This document shows, piece after piece, positions 8,669 to 17,284 of a DNA stretch of 64,000 bases. Source of the stretch: DAMBHY01 sp032068765 (GTDB lineage Bacteria > Bacteroidota > Bacteroidia > Bacteroidales > Dysgonomonadaceae); the NCBI GenBank assembly GCA_032068765.1, contig DAMBHY010000004.1, forward strand, positions 133,955-197,954, given 5' to 3'. A program made the translations under genes and the position numbers. How positions within the stretch are numbered: the first letter of the stretch is position 1; each line of letters starts with the position of its first letter. A model generated the notes under the pieces. The model was not told the origin of the DNA. It saw only the letters and a program-made list of their open reading frames with translations, and did not search any database.

Positions 8669-9487
8669 ATGGCAATTACAATGGCAGATATCCAACACCT
8701 TCGTAAAATGACAGGTGCTGGTATGATGGATTGCAAAAGCGCATTGAATGAAGCTGAAGGCGATTTTGACAAAGCAATGGAAATTATCCGCAAAAAAGGA
8801 CAAGCCGTTGCAGCAAAACGTGAAGACCGTGATGCTTCTGAAGGATGTGTTTTAGCTAAAAGTAACGGACAATTTGGCGCAGTTGTAGCATTACAATGTG
8901 AAACCGACTTTGTTGCTAAAAATGAAGAATTTGTAAACCTTACTCAACAAATTCTTGATGTTGCGATGGAAAATAAACCCAAAACCAAAGATGAATTATT
9001 GAAAATCAACGTTGGCAACAGCACAGTAGAACAATTGATTACTGACAAGATTGGTGCTACCGGAGAAAAAATGGAATTAAATTATTATGAATTCATTGAA
9101 GCTCCTTACGTTGTTTCTTATATTCACTTAGGCAATAAACTTGCAACAATTGTTGGATTCAACAAAGAAGTTAATGCAGACGCTGCAAAAGATGTTGCAA
9201 TGCAAGTTGCAGCAATGAATCCTGTTGCAATCACTGCAGAAGGAATTCCTGCTGAAATTAAAGAAAAAGAATTGGAAATTGCTCGTGAAAAAGCTCGCGA
9301 AGCTGGCAAACCAGAAAATCTTTTAGATAGAATAGCAGAAGGTGCACTTCAAAAATACTACAAAGATTTCACTTTGCTTCAACAAGAGTACATCAAAGAC
9401 AGTAAAATGAATATCGAACAATTCTTGAAACAAACTGATAAAGAACTACAAATCGTAGATTTTAAACGTGTTTCTTTGAATGTTTGA
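8669..9487 (+). CDS. tsf: Translation elongation factor Ts
   Basis: EF-Ts is the guanine nucleotide exchange factor for EF-Tu. The 272-residue product starts with the UBA-like domain (IQHLRKMTGAGMMDCKSALNEA near residues 8-29), then the core with GAVVALQCETDFVAKNEEF near residues 70-88, whose TDFV element inserts into the EF-Tu G domain. Length is close to the E. coli protein (283). Downstream of rpsB and closed by a strong hairpin shared with the convergent gene. Confidence 0.96.
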   Translation: MAITMADIQHLRKMTGAGMMDCKSALNEAEGDFDKAMEIIRKKGQAVAAKREDRDASEGCVLAKSNGQFGAVVALQCETDFVAKNEEFVNLTQQILDVAMENKPKTKDELLKINVGNSTVEQLITDKIGATGEKMELNYYEFIEAPYVVSYIHLGNKLATIVGFNKEVNADAAKDVAMQVAAMNPVAITAEGIPAEIKEKELEIAREKAREAGKPENLLDRIAEGALQKYYKDFTLLQQEYIKDSKMNIEQFLKQTDKELQIVDFKRVSLNV

Positions 9488-9514
9488 TTTTTTCATCAAA
9501 GTTATATAATTAAT

Positions 9515-9540
9515 AAAGGCGTTTCGAAGGAAACGCCTTT
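9515..9540. terminator. Bidirectional terminator between tsf and the PPTase gene
   Basis: AAAGGCGTTTC (9515-9525) and GAAACGCCTTT (9530-9540) form a perfect 11-bp stem with a GAAG tetraloop, flanked by A/T runs on both sides. It serves convergent transcription units. Confidence 0.9.
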
Positions 9541-10157
9541 TATTTTATACACCATGTCAACACAAAGTCTTCTCCCAAACAATAATGAACATCATAGCAA
9601 TAGCGGACTTCGTTATTTTTAACGAATGCTTGTATGACTCCTTTCTCTTTCGGAGAAAAAGGTTTTAAAAATAAATCATGCTTAAAATCTACATTCTGTC
9701 TATTCATTATTTTAAAAAGAGTTTCTTTGGCTGACCAATGCAACAAAAGATGCTGAATTTCTTGATCCTTATCAATATGTTCTAATTCTGATACAAATCG
9801 TGTAGAAATCTTTATTACTCTCTCTGAATATTTTTCTATATCCACTCCAACCTCTTTGCTTGAAAGAAGTATTGCTACATAGTCTTTGGAATGTGATATT
9901 GAGATATTTAGCTCTGAATTTTCCAAATATGGTTTGCCATTATCTCTATGCATGATATTTAGATTATCAGAAGTCATCTCTTTGAGTAAAAGTCGGGTTG
10001 TCAACCATTCTTTATTTCTCTGCTCCGATTTGAAAATCTCGGGTCGTTGAGTAAATTTTGCAGAATAAAGATCAAGAAGTTCAGACAGCGATTCCGTAAT
10101 CTTCCAAATGCACAAAAAACTACCAGATTCGTCAATATCAATTCGATGAAACAGCAT
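9540..10157 (-). CDS. 4'-phosphopantetheinyl transferase superfamily protein (Sfp type)
   Basis: Transfers the phosphopantetheine arm of CoA to a serine of acyl or peptidyl carrier proteins. The 205-residue protein is a pseudodimer of Sfp type, with the two Mg/CoA signatures: GVDIEKYSER (D106, E108) and WSAKETLFKIM (residues 141-151). The NISISHS motif near residues 84-90 is the substrate-side His/Ser segment. In Bacteroidales such an enzyme commonly lies directly downstream of gldE, as here (three-base gap). The carrier-protein target cannot be read from the sequence. Confidence 0.88.
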   Translation of the reverse strand: MLFHRIDIDESGSFLCIWKITESLSELLDLYSAKFTQRPEIFKSEQRNKEWLTTRLLLKEMTSDNLNIMHRDNGKPYLENSELNISISHSKDYVAILLSSKEVGVDIEKYSERVIKISTRFVSELEHIDKDQEIQHLLLHWSAKETLFKIMNRQNVDFKHDLFLKPFSPKEKGVIQAFVKNNEVRYCYDVHYCLGEDFVLTWCIK

Positions 10158-10160
10158 ATA

Positions 10161-11474
10161 TCACTCGACTGACAACTTCTTTAATCGTATTTTATCAATA
10201 CGATAATTATTCCCAATTTCCAGAACCTGAAATTGAAGATTTTTAAAGGTGAAAATTTCATTTACTGTCGGGAAATCACCTTTGAGTTCGAGCATCAAAC
10301 CTGCCAAAGTATCTATCTCTTCAGAAATTTTATTAAAATAATTTTCGCTTAGATTCAGAATGGATATAAGTTCAATAAGCGGTGTTTTTCCATCGAAAAT
10401 ATAAGTACCATCAGTGTCTATAGTATAAAAATATTTTTCTTCGTCATATTCGTCGCTGATATCCCCAACAATTTCTTCTAGAATATCTTCCATAGTTATC
10501 AATCCTATTGTGGCGCCATATTCATCCACAATAATAGCCATGTGATTTTTGTTGGTGCGAAATTCCTCCAACAAATCATCGATTCTTTTCGTAGCTGGAA
10601 CAAAATATGCTTGGCGAATTAGTTTCTGCCAGTTAAAGTCTTTTCCTTTATCCAAATATGGAAACAAATCTTTTACATACAATATACCAATTATTCTATC
10701 GGGATTCTCTTCAAAGACAGGTATTCTCGAAAATCCCGCACCAACAATAAATTTTACAACTTCCTCAAAGTCCCAGTCTTCATCTATTGAAAAAACTTCG
10801 GTTCGCGGAACCAAAATATCATCAACAATAGTATCTTTGAATCGTATAATACCCTTCAACATGTCCTTTTTCTGCTCATGAATATTTTCATCCGAAACGA
10901 CCTCCAATGCAAGAGAAAGTTCGTCCATTGTGATCTCGGACTTTCTTTCTATACTGGATTTTCTGACTATATTTTTCGAACTTAACAAAAAATAAGAAAA
11001 TGTGTAGGTAATTGTATTGATAAATTGAATGATTTTGGCATGTTTTCTGGCAAATTTAAGTGGGTTGATAGAAGCGTATAATTTGGGGATAATTTCTATA
11101 ATAACTAATAATATAAATGCACATGTGATTATTTCAAGCCATAAATTAGACATAATATTTGAAATAACAGCATTTATAGACAGCGCTGTAAGGCATATTA
11201 TAACAATGTTCAGAAAATTGTATGCAATAATGATGGACAGCAGTAAACGTTCTTGATTATTGAGGAGATTATTGAGAATTGCGTCTACTTTAGTGTCTGA
11301 TTTTTTTATATTTTCCTTATCGGAAGATTTTAAAGAAAAAAAGGCGACTTCAGCTCCAGAAACAATCGTATTTATTGCGATTGTAATTATTAATAAAGCT
11401 AGATAAAAATATATATTAAGGGTTGGCAGAGATACCAGCAAGAAAGAAGGAAAATATTGCGAATCAGGATCCAA
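10161..11474 (-). CDS. gldE: GldE-type CNNM/CBS-domain membrane protein (HlyC/CorC family)
   Basis: A 437-residue inner-membrane protein with an N-terminal DUF21/CNNM domain of about four membrane segments (residues 15-165), the acidic motif DDILVPRTEVF near 217-227, a pair of CBS domains (FSRIPVFEENPDRIIGILYVKDL and MAIIVDEYGATIGLITMEDILEEIVGDI) and a C-terminal CorC_HlyC domain. Relatives are linked to Mg/Co efflux; in gliding Bacteroidota the orthologue at this locus is named GldE and supports gliding machinery. Gliding itself need not occur here: non-gliding Bacteroidales keep the gene. The mutY-ssb-gldE-PPTase order supports orthology. Confidence 0.85.
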   Translation of the reverse strand: MDPDSQYFPSFLLVSLPTLNIYFYLALLIITIAINTIVSGAEVAFFSLKSSDKENIKKSDTKVDAILNNLLNNQERLLLSIIIAYNFLNIVIICLTALSINAVISNIMSNLWLEIITCAFILLVIIEIIPKLYASINPLKFARKHAKIIQFINTITYTFSYFLLSSKNIVRKSSIERKSEITMDELSLALEVVSDENIHEQKKDMLKGIIRFKDTIVDDILVPRTEVFSIDEDWDFEEVVKFIVGAGFSRIPVFEENPDRIIGILYVKDLFPYLDKGKDFNWQKLIRQAYFVPATKRIDDLLEEFRTNKNHMAIIVDEYGATIGLITMEDILEEIVGDISDEYDEEKYFYTIDTDGTYIFDGKTPLIELISILNLSENYFNKISEEIDTLAGLMLELKGDFPTVNEIFTFKNLQFQVLEIGNNYRIDKIRLKKLSVE

Positions 11475-11498
11475 AATGGTGATATTTAGTTATAAAAA

Positions 11499-11535
11499 AG
11501 AGAATGTTTTATCCAAAATGGTTAAAACATTCTCT
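11499..11535 (-). terminator. Terminator of ssb, in the ssb-gldE gap
   Basis: AGAGAATGTTTTA (11499-11511) pairs with TAAAACATTCTCT (11523-11535), a perfect 13-bp stem with an 11-base loop. Read on the minus strand it follows the ssb stop by 19 bases and is followed by TTTTTTATAA. gldE begins only 24 bases further, so it may act as a partial terminator. Confidence 0.75.
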
Positions 11536-11554
11536 ACAAATTTACAATGTTTTT

Positions 11555-11998
11555 TTAGAATGGCAAATCATCTTCAACCACATTTTCACTCATTTTAGGT
11601 GTTGTTGAAGAATAATTTGAATCCTCTATTTTATGTTCATTATTGTATCCTGCGTCACCGCCGGCACGTTTGCTTAATATTTCAATAGAATCTGCATAAA
11701 CTTCTGTAATATATCGTTTTGCGCCATTTTGATCGTCATAAGAACGGGTTCTTATTTTTCCTTCTATATAAAGTTGAGTACCTTTACGAACGAATTTCTC
11801 AACAATCTGCGCAAGACCTTTCCAGCAAACAATATTGTGCCATTCTGTTCTTTCAGGCACTTGTGTTCCATTAGCTGCAGTATATCCTCTATCGCTTGTT
11901 GCAATAGGAAAATTGGCTTTCACGTTATCATTGTCAAAATACTTAACATCAGGGTCTTTGCCCACATTCCCTACTAAAATTACTTTGTTTACTGACAT
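11555..11998 (-). CDS. ssb: Single-stranded DNA-binding protein
   Basis: Binds and protects single-stranded DNA in replication and repair, and recruits partners through its C-terminal tip. The 147-residue product has the OB fold at residues 1-105 (NKVILVGNVGKDPDVKYF, then TEWHNIVCWKGLAQIVEKFVRKGTQLYIEGKIRTRSY), a short disordered linker, and the acidic-hydrophobic C-terminal tip EDDLPF that docks partner proteins. It has its own promoter and a terminator, so it can be expressed independently of mutY upstream and gldE downstream. Confidence 0.95.
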   Translation of the reverse strand: MSVNKVILVGNVGKDPDVKYFDNDNVKANFPIATSDRGYTAANGTQVPERTEWHNIVCWKGLAQIVEKFVRKGTQLYIEGKIRTRSYDDQNGAKRYITEVYADSIEILSKRAGGDAGYNNEHKIEDSNYSSTTPKMSENVVEDDLPF

Positions 11999-12029
11999 AA
12001 CAATAAATTTAAAATTAAAACATATCTGG

Positions 12030-12059
12030 CAAAAGTAGTAAAAGTTTAGAATAAAACAA
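12030..12059 (-). promoter_or_regulatory. Promoter of ssb
   Basis: On the minus strand: TTG (12059-12057), 19 bases, TACTTTTG (12037-12030), then 31 bases to the ssb ATG. Full match to the Bacteroidota consensus. Confidence 0.75.
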
Positions 12060-12063
12060 GAGC

Positions 12064-13137
12064 TTACTCCACTCTTTCTAAATATTTGTGCATTAATCGA
12101 GATACGGGATATACGGATAAATCATCCATTGAAATTTCAATCCAATTATTGTCCGAAGCTAAGTTTTTATCCATTGAAAATATCTCGACTTTGTAGAATG
12201 AAGCGAAAATATTTCTGTGAGTAAGAATGTGTTTGGTTTTGTAATCTAGATTGATTACAATCTGGTGATCTCCTAATAACTTTTTGAAATCCATAGACTC
12301 TGCCAATCCAGACAAATCAATATCTTTGGAAGTTTCAATAAGCGGAAATTCATATAAATTTTTCCAGATATCATTTGATGTTCTTTTTTGTAAATATGTT
12401 TTATTGCTATTTTGTATAAAAAGATAATTGAAATATCGCGAGGAAACTTTCTTGATTTTACTCTTAACAGGAAATTTTTCTGGTGAATCAGTTTTATATG
12501 CGATACAAAATTTAGCCAACGGGCATATCAAACATTGAGGGTTATTGGGAGTGCAAATCAAAGCTCCTAATTCCATTATTCCCTGATTATACAAATCGGA
12601 TTCATTTTCCGGTAATAATGATTGTGCAATTTTATTAACCGAGTTACGACCTGCATTTGTATCAATAGGATCATAAACTTTAAATAACCTTGAAAGCACT
12701 CTCATAACATTTCCATCTACTACAGCAAACGGAAGTTTATAGGCGAACGATGCAATTGCTGCAGCAGTGTAATCACCAACCCCTTTTAAATTTCTAATAC
12801 CTTGGTAGTCGGAAGGAAATACGCCATTATGTTTATCAACAATTTCTTTTGCCGCAAAATGCAAATTTCTCCCTCTAGAATAATATCCTAAACCCTGCCA
12901 GAGTTTCAAGACTTCTTCCTCTTGTGCTTCGGATAAAGACTTCACATCAGGAAACCTCTTAATAAATCTGAAGAAATATGGCAGACCTTGATCAACACGC
13001 GTTTGTTGTAGAATAATTTCAGAAATCCAAATAATATACGGATTGTTTGTTTCGCGCCACGGCAAATCTCTTTTATTCTCCTGATACCACCTTATTAAAT
13101 TCTTAGAAATGTCAAGTTTACAAGATTCTGAAATCAT
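12064..13137 (-). CDS. mutY: A/G-specific adenine glycosylase MutY
   Basis: Removes adenine mispaired with 8-oxoguanine. The 357-residue protein contains the catalytic Glu in WISEIILQQTRV (E40), the helix-hairpin-helix LKGVGDYTAAAIASFAY near 117-133, the catalytic Asp in VVDGNVMRVLSRL (D141), the 4Fe-4S loop C-x6-C-x2-C-x5-C (C195, C202, C205, C211), and a C-terminal NUDIX-like 8-oxoG recognition domain that includes TKHILTHRNIFASFY near residues 306-320. All catalytic parts are present. Divergent from hup; ssb follows on the same strand after 65 bases, where ssb has its own promoter. Confidence 0.94.
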   Translation of the reverse strand: MISESCKLDISKNLIRWYQENKRDLPWRETNNPYIIWISEIILQQTRVDQGLPYFFRFIKRFPDVKSLSEAQEEEVLKLWQGLGYYSRGRNLHFAAKEIVDKHNGVFPSDYQGIRNLKGVGDYTAAAIASFAYKLPFAVVDGNVMRVLSRLFKVYDPIDTNAGRNSVNKIAQSLLPENESDLYNQGIMELGALICTPNNPQCLICPLAKFCIAYKTDSPEKFPVKSKIKKVSSRYFNYLFIQNSNKTYLQKRTSNDIWKNLYEFPLIETSKDIDLSGLAESMDFKKLLGDHQIVINLDYKTKHILTHRNIFASFYKVEIFSMDKNLASDNNWIEISMDDLSVYPVSRLMHKYLERVE

Positions 13138-13157
13138 AAATTATAGAAAAAGAAGGG

Positions 13158-13185
13158 CAAAGCTAAGTAAATTAAGTCAAATCAA
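13158..13185 (-). promoter_or_regulatory. Promoter of mutY
   Basis: On the minus strand: TTG (13185-13183), 17 bases, TAGCTTTG (13165-13158), 20 bases before the mutY ATG. Spacing is slightly short. Confidence 0.55.
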
Positions 13186-13237
13186 GAAAAAAAGGGAATT
13201 TAAACGAAAAAATTTTTTTAGCTATTAAAAAAAGCTA

Positions 13238-13245
13238 TATATTTG
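13238..13245 (+). promoter_or_regulatory. Candidate -7 box of hup
   Basis: TATATTTG followed by CAGTCC, 37 bases before the hup ATG. The upstream region is a T-run without a clear TTG. Confidence 0.5.
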
Positions 13246-13282
13246 CAGTCCAAAAAATTAGAAATTATAAAATCTACACAAT

Positions 13283-13582
13283 ATGACGAAAGCTGACATC
13301 GTAAACGAAATTGCCAAAACTACCGGAATAGAAAAAACGGCGGTCTTGACAACCGTAGAATCTTTTATGGAAGTTATTAAAGATTCACTTACTAAAAATG
13401 AAAATGTTTACCTGAGAGGTTTTGGTAGCTTTATAGTTAAAAAAAGAGCTCAGAAAACTGCTAGAAACATTTCTAAAAATACAACTATCATTATTCCGGA
13501 ACACAACATTCCCGCTTTCAAACCTGCAAAAACCTTTGTTGGTAAAGTGAAAGATGGTGGTGGTAAAAAAGGGAAAAAATAA
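13283..13582 (+). CDS. HU-family DNA-binding protein
   Basis: A nucleoid-associated, DNA-bending dimer. The 99-residue product has the HU N-terminus (TKADIVNEIAKTTGIEKTAVLTTVESFMEVIKDSL), the conserved LRGFGSFIVKKRAQKTARNISKNTTIIIPEHNIPAFKPAKTF arm region at residues 44-85 with the intercalating proline (IPEH), and a short Gly/Lys-rich tail (GGGKKGKK). It is about nine residues longer than E. coli HU because of this tail. The position next to rng and opposite mutY is conserved in Bacteroidales. Confidence 0.93.
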   Translation: MTKADIVNEIAKTTGIEKTAVLTTVESFMEVIKDSLTKNENVYLRGFGSFIVKKRAQKTARNISKNTTIIIPEHNIPAFKPAKTFVGKVKDGGGKKGKK

Positions 13583-13632
13583 ATAACCATATTTTCTTAA
13601 TTAGTTTAAAGCTGTTAGAAAATTAAAAATTA

Positions 13633-13637
13633 AAGGA
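13633..13637 (+). promoter_or_regulatory. Shine-Dalgarno-like AGGAG before the 30-residue basic protein
   Basis: AAAGGAG ending at 13637 lies 10 bases before the ATG at 13648. Bacteroidota genes seldom show such a site, so it helps mark this very short gene as real. Confidence 0.5.
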
Positions 13638-13647
13638 GAATTAAACA

Positions 13648-13740
13648 ATGCCAAGCGGAAAAAAAAGAAAAAGGCATAAAATGGCTGTCCACAAACGGAA
13701 AAAAAGACTTAGAAAAAACAGACATAAAAAGAAAAAATAG
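13648..13740 (+). CDS. AURKAIP1/COX24-domain small basic protein (mS38/bS22-like)
   Basis: A 30-residue, extremely basic protein (starts MPSGKKRKRHKM, ends HKKKK; about 20 Lys/Arg/His and no acidic residue). The pattern KKRKRHKM..HKRKKRLRKNRHK is that of the COX24 C-terminal/AURKAIP1 family. Its mitochondrial member (mS38) and mycobacterial counterpart (bS22) are small-subunit ribosomal proteins, and near-identical peptides are annotated across Bacteroidota. A ribosomal role here is inference from the family. It lies between hup and rng, behind an AGGAG site, and is short enough to be missed by gene callers. Confidence 0.85.
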   Translation: MPSGKKRKRHKMAVHKRKKRLRKNRHKKKK

Positions 13741-13898
13741 GCAGCTATTCTGTTTTTAAATATAACATTAGAACAAACTTGATAGACATATGCCGAGTTT
13801 GTTCTTTTGTTGTATATGCAATGAATCTCAAGCGTGAGCATTCATTTTTTCTGTGATAGAAGTAAAAAGATAGTATAAACAATTATAAACTATTTATT

Positions 13899-15464
13899 GT
13901 GACAAGTGAACTTATCGTAGACGTTCAACCTAAAGAAATCACAATCGCTGTGTTACAAGATAAAAAACTTGTAGAACTACAAAAGGAACAGCAGGATGAA
14001 TCTTTCGGGGTTGGCAATGTCTACATGGGACGGGTAAAAAAACTTATGCCCGCTCTCAACGCCGCATTCGTAGATGTAGGACACAAGAAGGACGCTTTTT
14101 TACATTATTTAGATTTAGGGGTACAATTCAACTCAATATCCTATTATCAGAAACTGGTTGAGGATAAAAAGAAACCGCAGTTGTCAAAAATCAAGTTACA
14201 ACCTGAAATTGAAAAGGAAGGCTCAATTGCTGATTTGCTAAAACCAGGTCAGGAAATCTTAGTGCAGATTGCAAAAGAAGCAATATCAACAAAAGGACCT
14301 CGTTTGACAGCGGAAATTTCTTTTGCAGGGAGATACATGATTCTTATACCGTTTACCGATAAAGTATCAGTTTCCCAAAAAATAAAATCTCGCGAAGAGC
14401 GTTCAAGACTTCGCCAGCTTATTCAAAGCATCAAACCTAAAAATTTCGGAGTAATAATTCGCACCAATGCTGAAGGCATGAAGGTTGCCGAACTTGACAC
14501 CGAATTGAGAATGCTGGTAAAAAGATGGGAAGACGCAAACGCTAAGATTTATAAAACAAAAACTCCAGCGCTTGTTTATGAAGAAACAGCTCGAACCGTT
14601 GCATTACTGCGAGACATTTTTAACCCCTCGTTTGAACAGATACATATAAATGACAAAAGCATCGCTTCTCAAATTGCTGAATATGTGGGCACCATCGCTC
14701 CTGAACGTCAAAAAGTAGTAAAAGAATACACAGGAGCACTGCCAATATTAGACAACTTTGGTATTACAAAGCAAATAAAGACACTTTTCGGCAAGACAGT
14801 AACCTTCAAAAATGGCGCTTATCTCATCATTGAGCATACCGAAGCTTTACACGTTATTGATGTAAACAGTGGCAACAGAAATAAAGCTCAGTTGGGACAA
14901 GAAGATGCCGCTTTCGAAGTAAACGTTGCTGCAGCGGAAGAGATTGCTCGCCAGCTTCGCCTAAGAGATATGGGAGGAATCATCGTAATTGATTTCATAG
15001 ACATGTCTAAGGGAGAACACCGAAACAAACTTCTTGCAAAAATGCAAGAGTTTATGGCTGATGACCGCGCAAAGCATAATATTTTGCCACTCAGCAAATT
15101 TGGCGTTATGCAGATTACGCGTCAACGTGTAAGGCCTGAAATGGAGCTTGCAACTAGTGAAGAGTGCCCCACATGTTTTGGTAAAGGAAAAATCAAATCA
15201 TCAATCCTTTTTACCGACACATTGGAAAGCAAAATACAGTATCTCTCAGAAAATCTAAAAATTAAAAAGTTCAACCTTCGCATACATCCTTATGTAGCGG
15301 CATACGTAAATCAAGGTTTATTTTCATTAAAGTATAAATGGGGCAGAAAATTCAATGTTTCCTACAAGGTCATTCCCGACCAGAGTTTAGGATTTCTGCA
15401 ATACATTTTTGTTGATAAAGATGGAAATGAGATTGATTTAAAAGAAGAACATGAAATGAAATAA
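13899..15464 (+). CDS. rng: Ribonuclease E/G family endoribonuclease
   Basis: Endoribonuclease of rRNA maturation and mRNA decay. The 521-residue protein has the N-terminal S1-like insertion (GNVYMGRVKKLMPALNAAFVDVGHKKDAFLHYLDL near residues 38-72), the DNase I-like catalytic domain with the two Mg-binding Asp motifs HVIDVNSGN near residue 316 and IVIDFIDM near 363, and the Zn-link CPTCFGKG near 423-430. It is of RNase G length, without the long disordered tail of RNase E. The start codon is GTG at 13899, matching the conserved N-terminus TSELIVDVQPKE; no ATG fits. Confidence 0.93.
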   Translation: MTSELIVDVQPKEITIAVLQDKKLVELQKEQQDESFGVGNVYMGRVKKLMPALNAAFVDVGHKKDAFLHYLDLGVQFNSISYYQKLVEDKKKPQLSKIKLQPEIEKEGSIADLLKPGQEILVQIAKEAISTKGPRLTAEISFAGRYMILIPFTDKVSVSQKIKSREERSRLRQLIQSIKPKNFGVIIRTNAEGMKVAELDTELRMLVKRWEDANAKIYKTKTPALVYEETARTVALLRDIFNPSFEQIHINDKSIASQIAEYVGTIAPERQKVVKEYTGALPILDNFGITKQIKTLFGKTVTFKNGAYLIIEHTEALHVIDVNSGNRNKAQLGQEDAAFEVNVAAAEEIARQLRLRDMGGIIVIDFIDMSKGEHRNKLLAKMQEFMADDRAKHNILPLSKFGVMQITRQRVRPEMELATSEECPTCFGKGKIKSSILFTDTLESKIQYLSENLKIKKFNLRIHPYVAAYVNQGLFSLKYKWGRKFNVSYKVIPDQSLGFLQYIFVDKDGNEIDLKEEHEMK

Positions 15465-15488
15465 ATTCCATTTAAATGGATGATAAAC

Positions 15489-15523
15489 AAGAAACCCGAT
15501 TCTATATAGAATTCGGGTTTCTT
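15489..15523. terminator. Bidirectional terminator between rng and the MATE gene
   Basis: AAGAAACCCGA (15489-15499) pairs with TCGGGTTTCTT (15513-15523); the inside TTCTATATAGAA is itself a palindrome, giving one long hairpin with a single bulge. T-run follows on plus; A-run precedes. Confidence 0.88.
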
Positions 15524-15528
15524 ATTTT

Positions 15529-16851
15529 TTAGATATCTTTATTTTTCCACTTTCCACTTCGCATATAAAGAAATGAAAATATTAACAACGATGACCAATA
15601 AATATGTTCTGATGTCCATGCGACACTCACATCGTAATGCTTATGAACAATAATGTAGCTCATATATGTCACGTAAAATACAAGCGTCACAATCTCAAAA
15701 GAAAGTGCAGTTCTTGTATTTCCTGTCCCTGACAAACCATTAAAAACCACACATGAAACGCTATAAATCGGCAGTGCAGAAAGCAGTACCCAAAAAGGCA
15801 ATACCGTATCATCTATCAAGGAAGAGTTATCTGTATAGATTGAAATAAGTGGACGAGTAAAAATTACGGAGAAAAGTATAATTGCTAAAATCAACACAAA
15901 ACTCATTATAGTAATTCTCTTGATGAGAGGCATCACCTCGTTCAGTCGTTTTGCACCAATAGTATTGCTTACAAGCGTATTTGTGGTAGAAGCAAGCGCA
16001 TTAGCAGGGATTGTCAGAATCATATAAAAACTCCTAATGATATTCGAAACCGCTAGAGACCGTTCGCCCATATAGTTTTCTATAAAAAGAAAAAACATCA
16101 TCCAAGTTCCGATGGAGAATGCATATTGAATCATCATGAAAACAGAAATATCCAATATCTTTTTGATAACTCCCCACTGAAAAGAGAAATGGTTAAATCC
16201 GTATTTTACCAAATCAACGGTTTTCTTAGTAAATATTACAAAAAATATAGTAGATGATAATTCTGCTAACACTGATGCAAATGCAGCACCGGCAATTCCC
16301 ATTTCAGGCAATCCTAAATTACCAAAAATAAATCCGTAATCTAGTATAACGTTCACAACTGCCATTGTGATTGAGTTCCATATTAACACTTTGGTTCTTG
16401 CTATGCCAACATAAAATGCCCTAAACATGGCATTTGAAAAAGCAAAAACGAATCCTAATACCCTCCAGTCAAGATACTCCACTACTGCATTCGCAATATC
16501 ATGAGACTCAAACATATTCGGGATGAAGTAAGGCATCCACGTCTTAAATACGATTATCAACAAAACTGCAGGTACAACCAAAAACAAAATTCCCTGCAGC
16601 ATGATTTCTCCGATTTTGGAGTAATTTCCTTCCCCATTTCTGCGTCCAATAAGAATTTGGCTTCCCATGCTGAAACCAAAGCCTATCGTAACCACCGCTA
16701 CATAAATAAGACCGGCAATAGCGGAAGCACCTAACTCCACCTCGCCAACTCTACCTAAAAAGGCAGTGTCGATGATTTGAATAATATTCTGAGCCAGCAA
16801 ACTCAGAAAAATAGGATAACTTACTTTTGCAATATGTTTATTGGAATGCAT
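15529..16851 (-). CDS. MATE family multidrug/cation exporter
   Basis: A 440-residue inner-membrane antiporter with 12 predicted helices. MATE signatures: the first-helix segment SYPIFLSLLAQNIIQIIDTAFLGRVGEVELGASAIAG (residues 11-47), GFSMGSQILIGRRNGEG near 58-74, and the second-half counterpart PANALASTTNTLVSNTIGAKRLNEV near 286-310. Such proteins export cationic drugs or metabolites using Na+ or H+. The substrate cannot be predicted. It lies downstream of panD on the same strand with a 74-base gap and converges on rng; no functional link to pantothenate synthesis is evident. Confidence 0.9.
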   Translation of the reverse strand: MHSNKHIAKVSYPIFLSLLAQNIIQIIDTAFLGRVGEVELGASAIAGLIYVAVVTIGFGFSMGSQILIGRRNGEGNYSKIGEIMLQGILFLVVPAVLLIIVFKTWMPYFIPNMFESHDIANAVVEYLDWRVLGFVFAFSNAMFRAFYVGIARTKVLIWNSITMAVVNVILDYGFIFGNLGLPEMGIAGAAFASVLAELSSTIFFVIFTKKTVDLVKYGFNHFSFQWGVIKKILDISVFMMIQYAFSIGTWMMFFLFIENYMGERSLAVSNIIRSFYMILTIPANALASTTNTLVSNTIGAKRLNEVMPLIKRITIMSFVLILAIILFSVIFTRPLISIYTDNSSLIDDTVLPFWVLLSALPIYSVSCVVFNGLSGTGNTRTALSFEIVTLVFYVTYMSYIIVHKHYDVSVAWTSEHIYWSSLLIFSFLYMRSGKWKNKDI

Positions 16852-16925
16852 GGAAGAAATTTATACAACGTGAAATCAAAGCACAAAAATATGGCTCTAA
16901 TTAAGGAATTTCCCGAAAGAAAAAA

Positions 16926-17273
16926 TTAACGAAGGCGATTGTTTTCAGTTACCTGAATAACTTTAGGTTCAAAGTTTTTCGCTTCCTCAAAGTCCATTGT
17001 AGTGTAACTCATAATGATAACGATATCACCTTTTTGAACCTTGCGAGCTGCAGCACCATTAAGGCAAATGATCCCTGAGCCTCTTTTCCCTTTGATAATA
17101 TAAGTCTCAAACCGTTCTCCATTATTATTATTTACGATTGACACCTTTTCATGAACAATCATATTGGCAGCATCCATCAAATCTTCATCGATGGTAATGC
17201 TTCCTTCATAATTTAAATTGGCATCTGTAACAACAGCTCTATGTATTTTAGATTTTAAAATCTGAATCATCAT
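16926..17273 (-). CDS. panD: Aspartate 1-decarboxylase, pyruvoyl-dependent
   Basis: Decarboxylates L-aspartate to beta-alanine for pantothenate and CoA. The 115-residue proenzyme contains the self-cleavage site YEGSITID, where cleavage between G24 and S25 creates the pyruvoyl group, and the conserved GSGIICLNGAAARKVQKGD near residues 66-84. Length is typical. It lies 11 bases after panC on the same strand, an operon for the two inputs of pantothenate synthesis. ATG at 17273 is followed by a second ATG one codon later; either may be used. Confidence 0.95.
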   Translation of the reverse strand: MMIQILKSKIHRAVVTDANLNYEGSITIDEDLMDAANMIVHEKVSIVNNNNGERFETYIIKGKRGSGIICLNGAAARKVQKGDIVIIMSYTTMDFEEAKNFEPKVIQVTENNRLR

Positions 17274-17284
17274 AACTTATAAAA

